From NCBI GenBank assembly GCA_965225895.1, contig CBDDBR010000011.1:2046001-2110000 (forward strand): DNA of 64,000 nucleotides. The letters are read 5' to 3'. This document shows positions 8,650 through 15,486 of the stretch, in pieces (position 1 is the first letter of the stretch; each line of letters begins with the position of its first letter). The DNA comes from Endobugula sp965225895 (GTDB taxonomy: Bacteria; Pseudomonadota; Gammaproteobacteria; Pseudomonadales; Cellvibrionaceae). The notes below the pieces were generated by a model. That model was not told the origin of the DNA and did not search any database. It saw nothing but the letters and a program-made list of their open reading frames with translations. Both the position numbers and the translations under genes were made by a program.

Positions 8650-10068
8650 TTAATCGTTTTCTGCACTATTACCTGAACCTAGCTTATCCGCCAAACCTTT
8701 CAGGCCAGCAAGCGCATCATTTGCACGCGCTTCAACAGCAAACTGATCAACCATCAATTTTTGTACTTTTAGCATATGTAACATATAGCCTTCTAGTGAT
8801 TCTGAAGAAGATTGAATATAGTTACCCTCTGCATCAAGACCTGACACTTGCGTATTACCTAATAACACAGGGCTAAAACCAATAAGGCGATTTAATTTAA
8901 CAGCTGTTTCACCTAAGTTCTTTTTACCCGTTTGCAAGGCTAATGAGAAACCTTTCATCTCACCCCAATGCTTTGCATATTTTTCAAATATTGCTGCCGC
9001 ATCGCCGTTAGATTCTACCGTTGCTTTTAATTTTTGTAGATCTTTATATGTAGATCCCGCATATTTAAAGACAGCTTCTGCAATTACCTTTTCCCATTGC
9101 GTAGCAATAATGTCTGCATATGCGACAAGTTCTGCACGCTGCTTATCGGTTAATGCTTTACCCTTAGCCTGCGTAATTAATTCGCGACCATCAATAAACG
9201 CTTGCACGATAGTGTGTAAATATTTTGTTTTACCTGACTTATCAAAACCCGCTGCATAATACGCATGGGCGTAAGTCATTTCTGTGACTAAATCAACAAC
9301 ACCATCGTTATTGTAATCTGCCTTTGCCATTGCTTCTGGCTTTTTCTTGGCAATGTTATATACATCTTTTGCTGTTAATTTTAATGTATGTGCTGGCGCA
9401 CCAAAATAACCGAAGGCTTCATCCCATACATGTTCTTTACCCGTATAAGCAGTGTCTTTTTTATACGGCTTATCATTTGGGTTTTTCTTTGCGGATAGAC
9501 TTTCATCTAAATATTTATCAACCGCTTGATTATAAAAAACAGCACCCATCGCAAATTTAGAAATTAGCTGCGTGTAGTTATAACCTGTTAATGGGTCATA
9601 ACCCTTATTTGCTACCGACGCCTTATCAATCATAAATTGTAATGCTTCAGAGCCTGTCATATTTCCTGGCCAACCCGATACAATACCATTATAGGTTTTT
9701 CCCGCTAAGTTTTTACCCTTAGAAATCTCATCGACCTGAGTTTGCTTAACAACAAAATCACCTTTTGTTTTTGGATCAATAATCGCACGACCTTTGTCTT
9801 TACCTTCATAATAAGACAATAGTTGCGCTTTTAATTCTGCATTCGCAGAACCATTACCTTTTGCTGATAATTTTTTTAGTGAATTATGTAATGTATGTCG
9901 AGCAATTTGCCCCGTATACTTTTCTGAGGTGGTCGCCTTACCAGCATAACCACTAACAGTAATAGGAAAATCAGCGTATACATGTTTATGATTGCCATGA
10001 TCAGCAGCCATACTCACCGTTGCAGTACCACCAAGTAATACTGCTGTTAAAAGTGTTGAGGGAGACAT
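8650..10068 (-). CDS. DUF4856 family secreted protein, probably iron-regulated
   Basis: I place the start at 10068. It gives a short signal peptide (MSPSTLLTAVLLGG, cleavage near SMAADHG), whereas the longer open frame begins inside a Fur box. The mature protein is about 450 residues, helical and Lys/Ala-rich. It contains an EF-hand-like DYNNDGVVD segment and the overall look of the DUF4856 family. Members of this family are often found near imelysin-type and iron-uptake genes in marine proteobacteria; its biochemical role is not established. It heads a five-gene minus-strand block ending in fbpC. Regulation by Fur is inferred from the operator-like site about 100 bp upstream. Confidence 0.7.
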   Translation of the reverse strand: MSPSTLLTAVLLGGTATVSMAADHGNHKHVYADFPITVSGYAGKATTSEKYTGQIARHTLHNSLKKLSAKGNGSANAELKAQLLSYYEGKDKGRAIIDPKTKGDFVVKQTQVDEISKGKNLAGKTYNGIVSGWPGNMTGSEALQFMIDKASVANKGYDPLTGYNYTQLISKFAMGAVFYNQAVDKYLDESLSAKKNPNDKPYKKDTAYTGKEHVWDEAFGYFGAPAHTLKLTAKDVYNIAKKKPEAMAKADYNNDGVVDLVTEMTYAHAYYAAGFDKSGKTKYLHTIVQAFIDGRELITQAKGKALTDKQRAELVAYADIIATQWEKVIAEAVFKYAGSTYKDLQKLKATVESNGDAAAIFEKYAKHWGEMKGFSLALQTGKKNLGETAVKLNRLIGFSPVLLGNTQVSGLDAEGNYIQSSSESLEGYMLHMLKVQKLMVDQFAVEARANDALAGLKGLADKLGSGNSAEND

Positions 10069-10136
10069 AAAAGAACCTATAGTAAAAAAATAATGAATAA
10101 TGTTAAAAGAATAGGAGATCACGATAATATATGGCA

Positions 10137-10181
10137 AAAATATCACAATAAAAAATGTAACACAAGTGATAACCATTATCA
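10137..10181 (-). promoter_or_regulatory. Fur box overlapping a sigma70-type promoter
   Basis: TGATAACCATTATCA at 10167-10181 fits the 7-1-7 Fur consensus inverted repeat with a single mismatch between arms. On the minus strand it is followed by TTGTGT (10165-10160), a 17-nt spacer and TATTTT (10142-10137), a plausible -35/-10 pair. A bound repressor would block polymerase. The downstream genes are the DUF4856 gene, the hydroxylase-like gene and fbpABC. Confidence 0.7.
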
Positions 10182-10269
10182 TTTACAAAATCAGTTAATG
10201 AATCCTCATTGAGATAAACCTCCCAAAACCGTACACTCCCCACCCAATACAACATCGAAATACTGTTAC

Positions 10270-10950
10270 ATGTTATTTTCTCAACACGTGCTCACTTGGT
10301 TTGACCAATACGGCCGCAAGCATTTACCGTGGCAACAAAACCGTACCGCTTATCGCGTGTGGGTCTCTGAGATCATGTTACAACAAACGCAAGTGGCTAC
10401 CGTTATCCCCTATTACGAACGGTTTATGGCAAGCTTTCCGACTGTACACGCCCTAGCCAATGCTAGCCAAGATGATGTATTGCAACACTGGGCAGGCTTA
10501 GGCTACTACGCCAGAGGCCGTAATTTACACACATGCGCCCAAACGGTTGTTAATGAATATAACGGTGAATTTCCCAACACTGTCGATGAGCTAGTAGAAC
10601 TATCAGGTATTGGCCGATCAACAGCAGGAGCGATTATTAGCTTATCCTCCAATCAACGTGCAGTGATTCTTGATGGCAATGTCAAACGCGTATTAGCGCG
10701 CTTTCATGGCACAGAGGGCTGGCCCGGAAAAACGGCAGTAGCTAATACGCTGTGGGCACATGCCGAAACACATACTCCCGAAACACGCTGCAACGACTTT
10801 AACCAAGCCATGATGGATTTAGGGGCAACCTTATGCACTCGCAGTAAACCTAGCTGTGAACGCTGCCCGCTACAAACCCATTGCGTGGCCTACCGCGACA
10901 ACAAACAAACGGAATTTCCACATAAAAAGCCCTCGAAAAAAAACCCATAA
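10270..10950 (+). CDS. mutY: Adenine DNA glycosylase MutY, catalytic part (frame ends early)
   Basis: MutY removes adenine mispaired with 8-oxoguanine. This frame encodes the whole catalytic module: E34 in SEIMLQQTQ, the helix-hairpin-helix LSGIGRSTAGA (about 111-121), catalytic D135 in VILDGN, and the four [4Fe-4S] cysteines C189-x6-C196-x2-C199-x5-C205. It stops after 226 residues, just past an A8 run. The C-terminal recognition domain continues in the -1 frame from the same run to 11321. An intact protein would be about 350 aa, the normal family length. So either a base is missing from the run, or the ribosome slips there, or the gene is truncated. yggX follows, as in Escherichia coli. Confidence 0.85.
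   Translation: MLFSQHVLTWFDQYGRKHLPWQQNRTAYRVWVSEIMLQQTQVATVIPYYERFMASFPTVHALANASQDDVLQHWAGLGYYARGRNLHTCAQTVVNEYNGEFPNTVDELVELSGIGRSTAGAIISLSSNQRAVILDGNVKRVLARFHGTEGWPGKTAVANTLWAHAETHTPETRCNDFNQAMMDLGATLCTRSKPSCERCPLQTHCVAYRDNKQTEFPHKKPSKKNP
10938..10944 (+). promoter_or_regulatory. A_AAA_AAC slippery heptamer in mutY
   Basis: In the mutY frame the codons read AAA AAA AAC CCA TAA, so A_AAA_AAC is correctly phased for -1 slippage two codons before the stop. A -1 shift here joins the catalytic and recognition domains without loss of conserved sequence. No convincing stimulatory hairpin is visible within about 10 nt downstream. A homopolymer miscall (A9 read as A8) would look the same. Confidence 0.5.
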
Positions 10951-10970
10951 AAACGACACAATGGCTGGTT

Positions 10971-11321
10971 ATGCGTAATGAAGCACAAGCAATTTTATTG
11001 GAGCAACGCCCTCAGCAAGGAATTTGGGGTGGGCTGTGGAGCTTTCCCGAAATACCCTGCGATGAAAACAGTAGCGCTTATTGCGAAACACATTACGGAC
11101 ACATCGCTACAACAGAGGCAATCACACCCTTTAGGCATACGTTTAGCCACTACCACTTAGACATTCATGCGCAACTGATTGCACTTAAGAGCTTACATCC
11201 CTGCATTAACGACAACCTATCACAACGCTGGTTTAGCCCTACAGAAATAGCAGATATTGGCTTACCTGCGCCAACAAAGAAACTACTGAATCAACTGCTC
11301 AAACCAAAAACAACACTATAG
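10971..11321 (+). CDS. mutY: MutY C-terminal 8-oxoguanine recognition domain (frameshifted continuation)
   Basis: This frame is open from upstream of the A8 run through position 11321. The first Met at 10971 is probably not a true start, because the family sequence KTTQWLVMRN already begins upstream of it. Residues include ILLEQRPQQGIWGGLW, the NUDIX-like core that reads the opposite 8-oxoguanine in MutY, and a terminal PTKKLLNQLL. It has no ribosome binding site of its own. It therefore belongs to mutY rather than being a separate NUDIX gene. If the frameshift is real, the cell makes at least some MutY lacking this domain. Confidence 0.75.
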   Translation: MRNEAQAILLEQRPQQGIWGGLWSFPEIPCDENSSAYCETHYGHIATTEAITPFRHTFSHYHLDIHAQLIALKSLHPCINDNLSQRWFSPTEIADIGLPAPTKKLLNQLLKPKTTL

Positions 11322-11398
11322 GCAGAATTAGGCTTGATCTACCCTTAAATATATATAGACTGGCCGCCATAAATACACACCATCAGAGGAAACATCTC

Positions 11399-11671
11399 AT
11401 GTCTCGCACCGTATTGTGTACCAAATATCAAAAAGAACTCGAAGGCTTAGCCGTGCCGCCATTACCTGGCGCCAAAGGACAAGAGATTTTTGAAACAATA
11501 TCCGCCAAAGCATGGCAAGAGTGGATACAGCTGCAAACCATGCTGATTAATGAAAAACAACTCAACATGATGGACATTGCCGCACGCAACTATCTTAGCG
11601 AGCAAAGAGAGAAGTTCTTTAACAATGAAGAACACGAACATGCCGAAGGCTACATACCACCTACCGCATAA
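11399..11671 (+). CDS. yggX: Probable Fe(II)-trafficking / oxidative damage protection protein
   Basis: The 90-aa protein matches YggX along its whole length: MSRTVLCTKYQ start with the conserved Cys, PPLPGAKGQEIFE, WQEWIQLQTMLINE, and an end of the YIPP type. YggX protects iron-sulphur clusters and limits Fenton damage in the cytoplasm. It follows mutY by 77 bp, an arrangement shared with enterobacteria and pseudomonads. MutY is itself a Fe-S enzyme, so the pairing is functionally sensible. An AGAGGA ribosome binding site lies a suitable distance upstream of the ATG. Confidence 0.95.
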   Translation: MSRTVLCTKYQKELEGLAVPPLPGAKGQEIFETISAKAWQEWIQLQTMLINEKQLNMMDIAARNYLSEQREKFFNNEEHEHAEGYIPPTA

Positions 11672-11760
11672 ATTTTAAGCAATACATACAGGTTTACATT
11701 AGCCAATGGCGGCAATCAGGCAAAATGCAACGAAATGTTGATAACAGCCTTATTTTGCCC

Positions 11761-11789
11761 TTGACTCAGAGACGAAGAGCGGGTTTAAT
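11761..11789 (+). promoter_or_regulatory. Sigma70 promoter of tRNA-Phe
   Basis: TTGACT and TTTAAT are separated by exactly 17 bp. They are followed by a GC-rich discriminator (ACGCGCC), the pattern seen at stable-RNA promoters under stringent control. The expected start point lies about 35 bp before the tRNA. Confidence 0.7.
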
Positions 11790-11830
11790 ACGCGCCTTTC
11801 GCAGCAACAGCATTCTTGCTAAGCCGCAAC

Positions 11831-11906
11831 GCCCGGATAGCTCAGTTGGTAGAGCAGAGGATTGAAAATCCTCGTGTCCTTGGTTCGATTCCGAGTCCGG
11901 GCACCA
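11831..11906 (+). tRNA. tRNA-Phe (anticodon GAA)
   Basis: Seventy-six bases fold as a canonical cloverleaf: acceptor GCCCGGA pairs with TCCGGGC, the D-arm contains AGCTCAGTTGGTAGAGC, the anticodon stem-loop has GAA in TTGAAAA, the T-arm contains GGTTCGATTCC, and CCA is encoded at the 3' end. The accessory genes that follow (12328-14788) are consistent with islet insertion near a tRNA. However, no direct repeat of the tRNA 3' end was found in the window. Confidence 0.97.
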
Positions 11907-12327
11907 TTTACATTAAAAGTCTACTCTGACGTTTTAAACCATAATAACACTTCACTTATTAATAATAAGCCAAAAAATATAACCTTATATTGTTAAAAAT
12001 ATACTGTAGAACGACATATCCCAACGGTTTGACCTTTATAAACTAAACATCAAACCATAATGATTAAGTTGTCACAGAATTCATTCAAACAATCAGCAAA
12101 CTTCCAGTATACTCTTTAACGATAAAGTTTTAGCTTACTTAATAACGATGCACTAGCATTTTATCAACTAAAATTTTCACATATCTACCTTAGAAAAAAA
12201 ACATTGGTGAATAACTCTCTACCAAAACAATGAAAAAAACCAAGGCACCAAAGACACCAGATGCAGGGACGTAAAAATTACACTTTCCAACAAAAAGTTA
12301 CTCATTGTTCGGCGTTAGGCTTTCAAA
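11907..12327. other. 421-bp AT-rich intergenic region
   Basis: No ORF, RNA fold or clear repeat is supported. The sequence is markedly AT-rich and presumably holds the tRNA-Phe terminator and the promoter of the double-HTH gene. A weak TTAGGC ribosome binding site ends it. Confidence 0.5.
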
Positions 12328-13218
12328 ATGAATGATGGCGTAAAACTACCTTCTCAAAGCGAGCTTGATGAAATAACAAAAGCATTGAAAGATGTTGATC
12401 AAGTCGTCGCTGTTTCAATGGCTCATATAAGGAGAATTCAAGGGTGGTCTACAAGCTCTTTATGCTCACGCTTTACTGGTGTTCAAACTGGCACAATAAA
12501 AAGATATATGCAGCCATTTCATCAAGGTACTCGTCCCATACATTTTATAGCGGCTTACAGCTGGGTCACCATGGTATTAATGACCTCATTTTTAAAAGGC
12601 TTAAAAATAACTGAGCCCGAAAGAGGGGTTGACTCAGATGCAATTGAAGCCATTATTCAATGCGGTAGGCTCCCGAAAAATCTATTCCAATCAACACTAG
12701 ACATTATTTTTGAACACTTATCGTCACCAGACAAAATCATCTTTACCGAGAAAGTTAAAGCTGTCGAAGAACAATACGGATCATTGAATGACTACAATGA
12801 TCAAGACTTTTTACCTCCAAAAATTGTAGACCTCAACGACTTTGGAAACGATTACTACTATTCATTAGCTTTAGCCTTTCAAGACTTCAGAAAAATTAAC
12901 TCGCTCTCTGCTAAAGATATGGCTGCAGGCTTAGGACTTTCACTTAATCGCTACAAAATGCTAGAAGATCACACACAAAATAAACTCAAAGCTCCCTTTA
13001 GTTTGCATATAGGCATTCGCATAAGGCAAGTTTTTCACACCTACAGTCACGTTGAATTTACAAAATATATGAAACAGTACCCTCAATTTCATCAATTGAG
13101 AATTGTTCAGCACATAAGGGACACTCTCTTAGTCGAGGGATTAAGACTCACTCCCATTACACATAAAAAAAGAATTATTCAAATAATGAAACTAATGGCT
13201 CAAAACAATAACAACTAA
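12328..13218 (+). CDS. Unrecognised protein with two helix-turn-helix-like segments, possible regulator
   Basis: I do not recognise the family. The 296-aa product is soluble. It contains a first HTH-like stretch around residues 30-60 (VAVSMAHIRRIQGW...TGTIKRYM) and a second, XRE-like one around 190-220 (LSAKDMAAGLGLSLNRYKML). Between them lies a helical region with a hydrophobic patch (AAYSWVTMVLMTSFL), and the C-terminus is basic. Two DNA-binding segments and convergence on an alpha/beta hydrolase gene suggest a local regulator. Composition is AT-rich relative to housekeeping neighbours, and the gene lies just after tRNA-Phe, hinting at horizontal acquisition. Function is not known. Confidence 0.55.
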   Translation: MNDGVKLPSQSELDEITKALKDVDQVVAVSMAHIRRIQGWSTSSLCSRFTGVQTGTIKRYMQPFHQGTRPIHFIAAYSWVTMVLMTSFLKGLKITEPERGVDSDAIEAIIQCGRLPKNLFQSTLDIIFEHLSSPDKIIFTEKVKAVEEQYGSLNDYNDQDFLPPKIVDLNDFGNDYYYSLALAFQDFRKINSLSAKDMAAGLGLSLNRYKMLEDHTQNKLKAPFSLHIGIRIRQVFHTYSHVEFTKYMKQYPQFHQLRIVQHIRDTLLVEGLRLTPITHKKRIIQIMKLMAQNNNN

Positions 13219-13221
13219 AAA

Positions 13222-13253
13222 CGGTACGTTTTTATAATAAAAAAAACGTACCG
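13222..13253. terminator. Bidirectional terminator between convergent genes
   Basis: CGGTACGTTTTT and AAAAACGTACCG form a perfect 12-bp stem with an 8-nt loop. T/A-runs on both arms suit termination from either direction, for the HTH gene from the left and the hydrolase gene from the right. Confidence 0.8.
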
Positions 13254-13300
13254 CTGTTATTTGATTTCCTCCTATTTTTTGTTGACTATATATTCATAAG

Positions 13301-14158
13301 TTAAGCAACCTCTTTTGGCGCAGGAATCATCACATTGGCATTTAATAAACTACTTAACGACGAAACCATTGCCTCCGCAGTTTTTTCGGGCTGCTGGATA
13401 TGTGTTAAATGGTCTGCATTAGGAATCTTAACCAAAACACCATCAGAAATATTACTTATAAAATCCAATGCTTCTTTTTCTAAAACATATGGATCGTGCT
13501 CACCAATACAAAGCAAACAAGGCACACTAATTAAAGAAAGATCATACGAGGGTTTATACACTAGGAGCCTAAGTGTATTTTCTATGAAACAATTTATTTG
13601 CTCTTCAGAATATTTAAATACTTTTCGCCTAGCCGCCCTCAAAATAATTTCTGCTTTAGGTATGCTTTTATTATCTACTGTTAAAATATCTATAAAGCCT
13701 TTTGAAAAATCGCTTCTAGACTTAACCGCATCACCAATTAAAGCTGCTGTACCATTTCGCCCAGATTTAGGAATGCCTGGTATACCACCACAAATTGATA
13801 TAGACAAAACACCGCTCCACATCTTATACAGCTCAACAGAAATAGCTGTTGAATATGAAAAAACAAACAGGTGCGCCTGAGCAATATGAAAGTGATTAAG
13901 GAATTTTCTTATAAAACTCGCTTGATCAATAATAGACACTGTTGCAGGAAGCGATGCCGTCATACCTGTGCCTGGAGTTTCAATAACGACAACATTTAAA
14001 TACCGTGAAAAATACTCAGAGAAAAAACTTACCGACTCTATTTCCTGCAAAGCACCCAATAGAAAAATACCGTATTGGTCTGTGTTTGGATTGTCATAAA
14101 CTGCATAACGATAGTGTTGATTATTTAACATAACGTGAGTTGGTTTCATAAGGTTCAC
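13301..14158 (-). CDS. Alpha/beta hydrolase-fold protein, RhlA-like layout
   Basis: The 285-aa protein has the order of elements of an alpha/beta hydrolase. A hydrophobic strand ends at FLLGALQEIES, then come NVVVIETPGTG, a nucleophile elbow FSYST, an acid in IGEHDPYV, and a His in NADHLTHIQQPE. The elbow departs from the usual GxSxG, because flanking glycines are missing. The overall arrangement, including the EHFNVV-like strand and the DxY acid motif, recalls RhlA, which makes the lipid part of rhamnolipids. That comparison is from memory and only suggestive. The gene is convergent with the double-HTH gene and AT-rich. No signal peptide is present. Confidence 0.6.
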   Translation of the reverse strand: MNLMKPTHVMLNNQHYRYAVYDNPNTDQYGIFLLGALQEIESVSFFSEYFSRYLNVVVIETPGTGMTASLPATVSIIDQASFIRKFLNHFHIAQAHLFVFSYSTAISVELYKMWSGVLSISICGGIPGIPKSGRNGTAALIGDAVKSRSDFSKGFIDILTVDNKSIPKAEIILRAARRKVFKYSEEQINCFIENTLRLLVYKPSYDLSLISVPCLLCIGEHDPYVLEKEALDFISNISDGVLVKIPNADHLTHIQQPEKTAEAMVSSLSSLLNANVMIPAPKEVA

Positions 14159-14289
14159 CTTTATAAAAGTTATTAAAAGAACTTTTAATATAGTGGTTCG
14201 CCCTAAAAAAAGGTATTAAATGCCAACATAATGACACTCGCATGCGTTTAATTGCCTAGTGTCTGCGTCACCTGCTTAGTGGTGAGCAC

Positions 14290-14306
14290 GTCGGGGGCAG
14301 CCCGAC
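14290..14306 (+). repeat. GC-rich hairpin upstream of paired small genes
   Basis: GTCGGG and CCCGAC pair around a 5-nt loop about 30 bp before the next ATG, in an otherwise AT-rich leader. No T-run follows. It may be a leader hairpin influencing translation. Confidence 0.4.
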
Positions 14307-14335
14307 TCTACAATGAGAACGACAAAGGAAAAGCA

Positions 14336-14554
14336 ATGAGTGATACAACTGATTTAACCCGCTATCGATCTGAAGCACATTTAGAGCTATGCCTCGACAT
14401 GGTCGAAGAAGCGTATAATGACCTAGAAAAAGGCAATTATGATTTAGTAAAAATACAGCTACATGAGATTTTAGAAACCTTTGAAAAAGATAACTCAGAT
14501 GTCGATATAGCTCCATGCAAGAAGAATGTAGTGCCCTTTCCTAGCCCGCGCTAA
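14336..14554 (+). CDS. Small acidic hypothetical protein
   Basis: This 72-aa protein is not recognised. The ATG at 14336 is preferred over an earlier in-frame start because AAAGGA lies 6-7 nt upstream. Residues 12-50 look like one or two amphipathic helices (EAHLELCLDMVEEAYNDL). The C-terminus is short, with PCKKNVVPFPSPR. The next small gene begins directly after the stop codon, so the two are very likely translated together. Confidence 0.55.
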   Translation: MSDTTDLTRYRSEAHLELCLDMVEEAYNDLEKGNYDLVKIQLHEILETFEKDNSDVDIAPCKKNVVPFPSPR

Positions 14555-14566
14555 GTGATAAATGCT

Positions 14567-14788
14567 ATGACTGACAATAAAAACCCACTGATTCAAGATC
14601 ATACGGAAGACACATTGCATCATGCCCATTGTGTATTACTGCTATTAGAAGAACTACATGCAGCAAAAGACCATCAGTCACTACAAGAGCATAATATTAA
14701 TAGAGGTATTCATTCGCTATTACAATGTGCAAACAATGCAATAGCCTACGAAATTAATAAAATCAGCCATGAAAAGACCCATAATTAA
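14567..14788 (+). CDS. Small hypothetical protein, partner of the preceding gene
   Basis: The protein is 73 aa from the ATG; an in-frame GTG at 14555 immediately follows the upstream stop codon. It is His-rich at the N-terminus (TLHHAHC), mostly helical, and ends in NAIAYEINKIS. No family was recognised. Tight coupling to the preceding gene and a terminator just downstream define a two-gene unit of unknown role. Confidence 0.5.
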   Translation: MTDNKNPLIQDHTEDTLHHAHCVLLLLEELHAAKDHQSLQEHNINRGIHSLLQCANNAIAYEINKISHEKTHN

Positions 14789-14790
14789 AA

Positions 14791-14822
14791 AGAGGCAGAA
14801 CATATATCCCTGCCTCTCTTTG
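14791..14822. terminator. Terminator hairpin between convergent genes
   Basis: AGAGGCAG and CTGCCTCT form an 8-bp stem with an 11-nt loop. A-rich sequence precedes it and CTTTGCT follows, so it fits termination of the small-gene pair on the plus strand and, read from the other side, of the Spy-like gene. Confidence 0.65.
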
Positions 14823-14882
14823 CTAGTCAGCATTCACAACATTCAGCAAGCCTAAATATTATCAATAGCTAAGGCGACGCTC

Positions 14883-15257
14883 TCAGTCATGCGCCTCATG
14901 TTTTTTCATGCCCTTTTTAGATTTTTGCTTTTTTTCCATCATCTTATGCATGGTTTCTAACTGCGAATCATCCAACACCTGCGCCAGCGCTGATAGTGTT
15001 TCTTGTCTTTGCTTGCCCATCGCTTCGCGAAATGCAGCATGAAGTTCCTGCCGCTTGGCTCCTTGCTCTTTCATAATTTCATTAAATTGCGGAATTTGTG
15101 CGTCGGTTAACTCCAACTTAGCCGCTAAACGCTCTAAATTTGGTCCGTGGCGCATATCTCTGCTGTGATCACCTGCCATCACAAGTGAACTAGCAATAAC
15201 ACCTGACAAGGCGATAACAGCTAAAAAGGGAGTTAGTTTTTTACGGTATATATTCAT
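14883..15257 (-). CDS. Spy/CpxP-family periplasmic protein
   Basis: The 124-aa product has a signal peptide (RKKLTPFLAVIALSG, cleavage near LVMAGDH). It then has a helical, Met/Gln/Lys-rich domain with the LTxxQ-type motif LTDAQ at about residues 50-54 and a second, degenerate copy further on. The tail is strongly basic with His (KKGMKKHEAHD). Spy and CpxP act in the periplasm as an ATP-independent chaperone and an envelope-stress sensor modulator, respectively; metal binding is common in the family. No cpx-type sensor genes lie nearby, so it is a stand-alone member. Confidence 0.75.
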   Translation of the reverse strand: MNIYRKKLTPFLAVIALSGVIASSLVMAGDHSRDMRHGPNLERLAAKLELTDAQIPQFNEIMKEQGAKRQELHAAFREAMGKQRQETLSALAQVLDDSQLETMHKMMEKKQKSKKGMKKHEAHD

Positions 15258-15325
15258 GTTTTAGACCTCAGTTATGTAGTTTTGAATCACTGGGTCGTAG
15301 TATTCATGAATATAAAGGAGCAATA

Positions 15326-15486
15326 ATGACTAAAAAGTGGACAGAATGTGCAAATGCACTTTACAGACTATTTGAGAACAAAAGTGAAACACCTAGAGAC
15401 ATAATGAAAGCGCATTAAAACGCTGGCAACGAAGAAGCATGGCGCTATATTTAGAATACTCACACGGTGAAGATGTTATTCAATAG
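15326..15486 (+). pseudogene. Small ORF broken by a frameshift
   Basis: A strong ribosome binding site (AAAGGAG) precedes ATG at 15326, but the frame stops after 30 codons at 15418. A second frame (-1) is open from the same area and continues through ALKRWQRRSMALYLEY to a stop at 15484-15486. Joined by adding one base near 15400, the two would give about 53 residues. It overlaps the 3' end of the AraC gene by 11 bp. No family was recognised; a chance arrangement is possible. Confidence 0.35.

Noticed and set aside
9324..9560. 78-aa hydrophobic plus-strand frame opposite the DUF4856 gene
   Set aside because: Hydrophobicity arises from antisense of Lys/Asp/Ala codons; it has no ribosome binding site and no promoter.
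10971..11321. Independent NUDIX hydrolase gene after mutY
   Set aside because: It lacks a Nudix-box catalytic sequence and a ribosome binding site and continues the MutY alignment directly, so it is the MutY C-terminal domain.
11831..11906. tRNA-Phe 3' end as an integration site
   Set aside because: No repeat of the tRNA 3' segment and no integrase gene were found in the window, so attachment sites cannot be claimed.
13335..13880. 181-aa plus-strand frame opposite the alpha/beta hydrolase
   Set aside because: The minus-strand frame has ordered hydrolase motifs. The plus-strand product has no recognisable pattern and no ribosome binding site.
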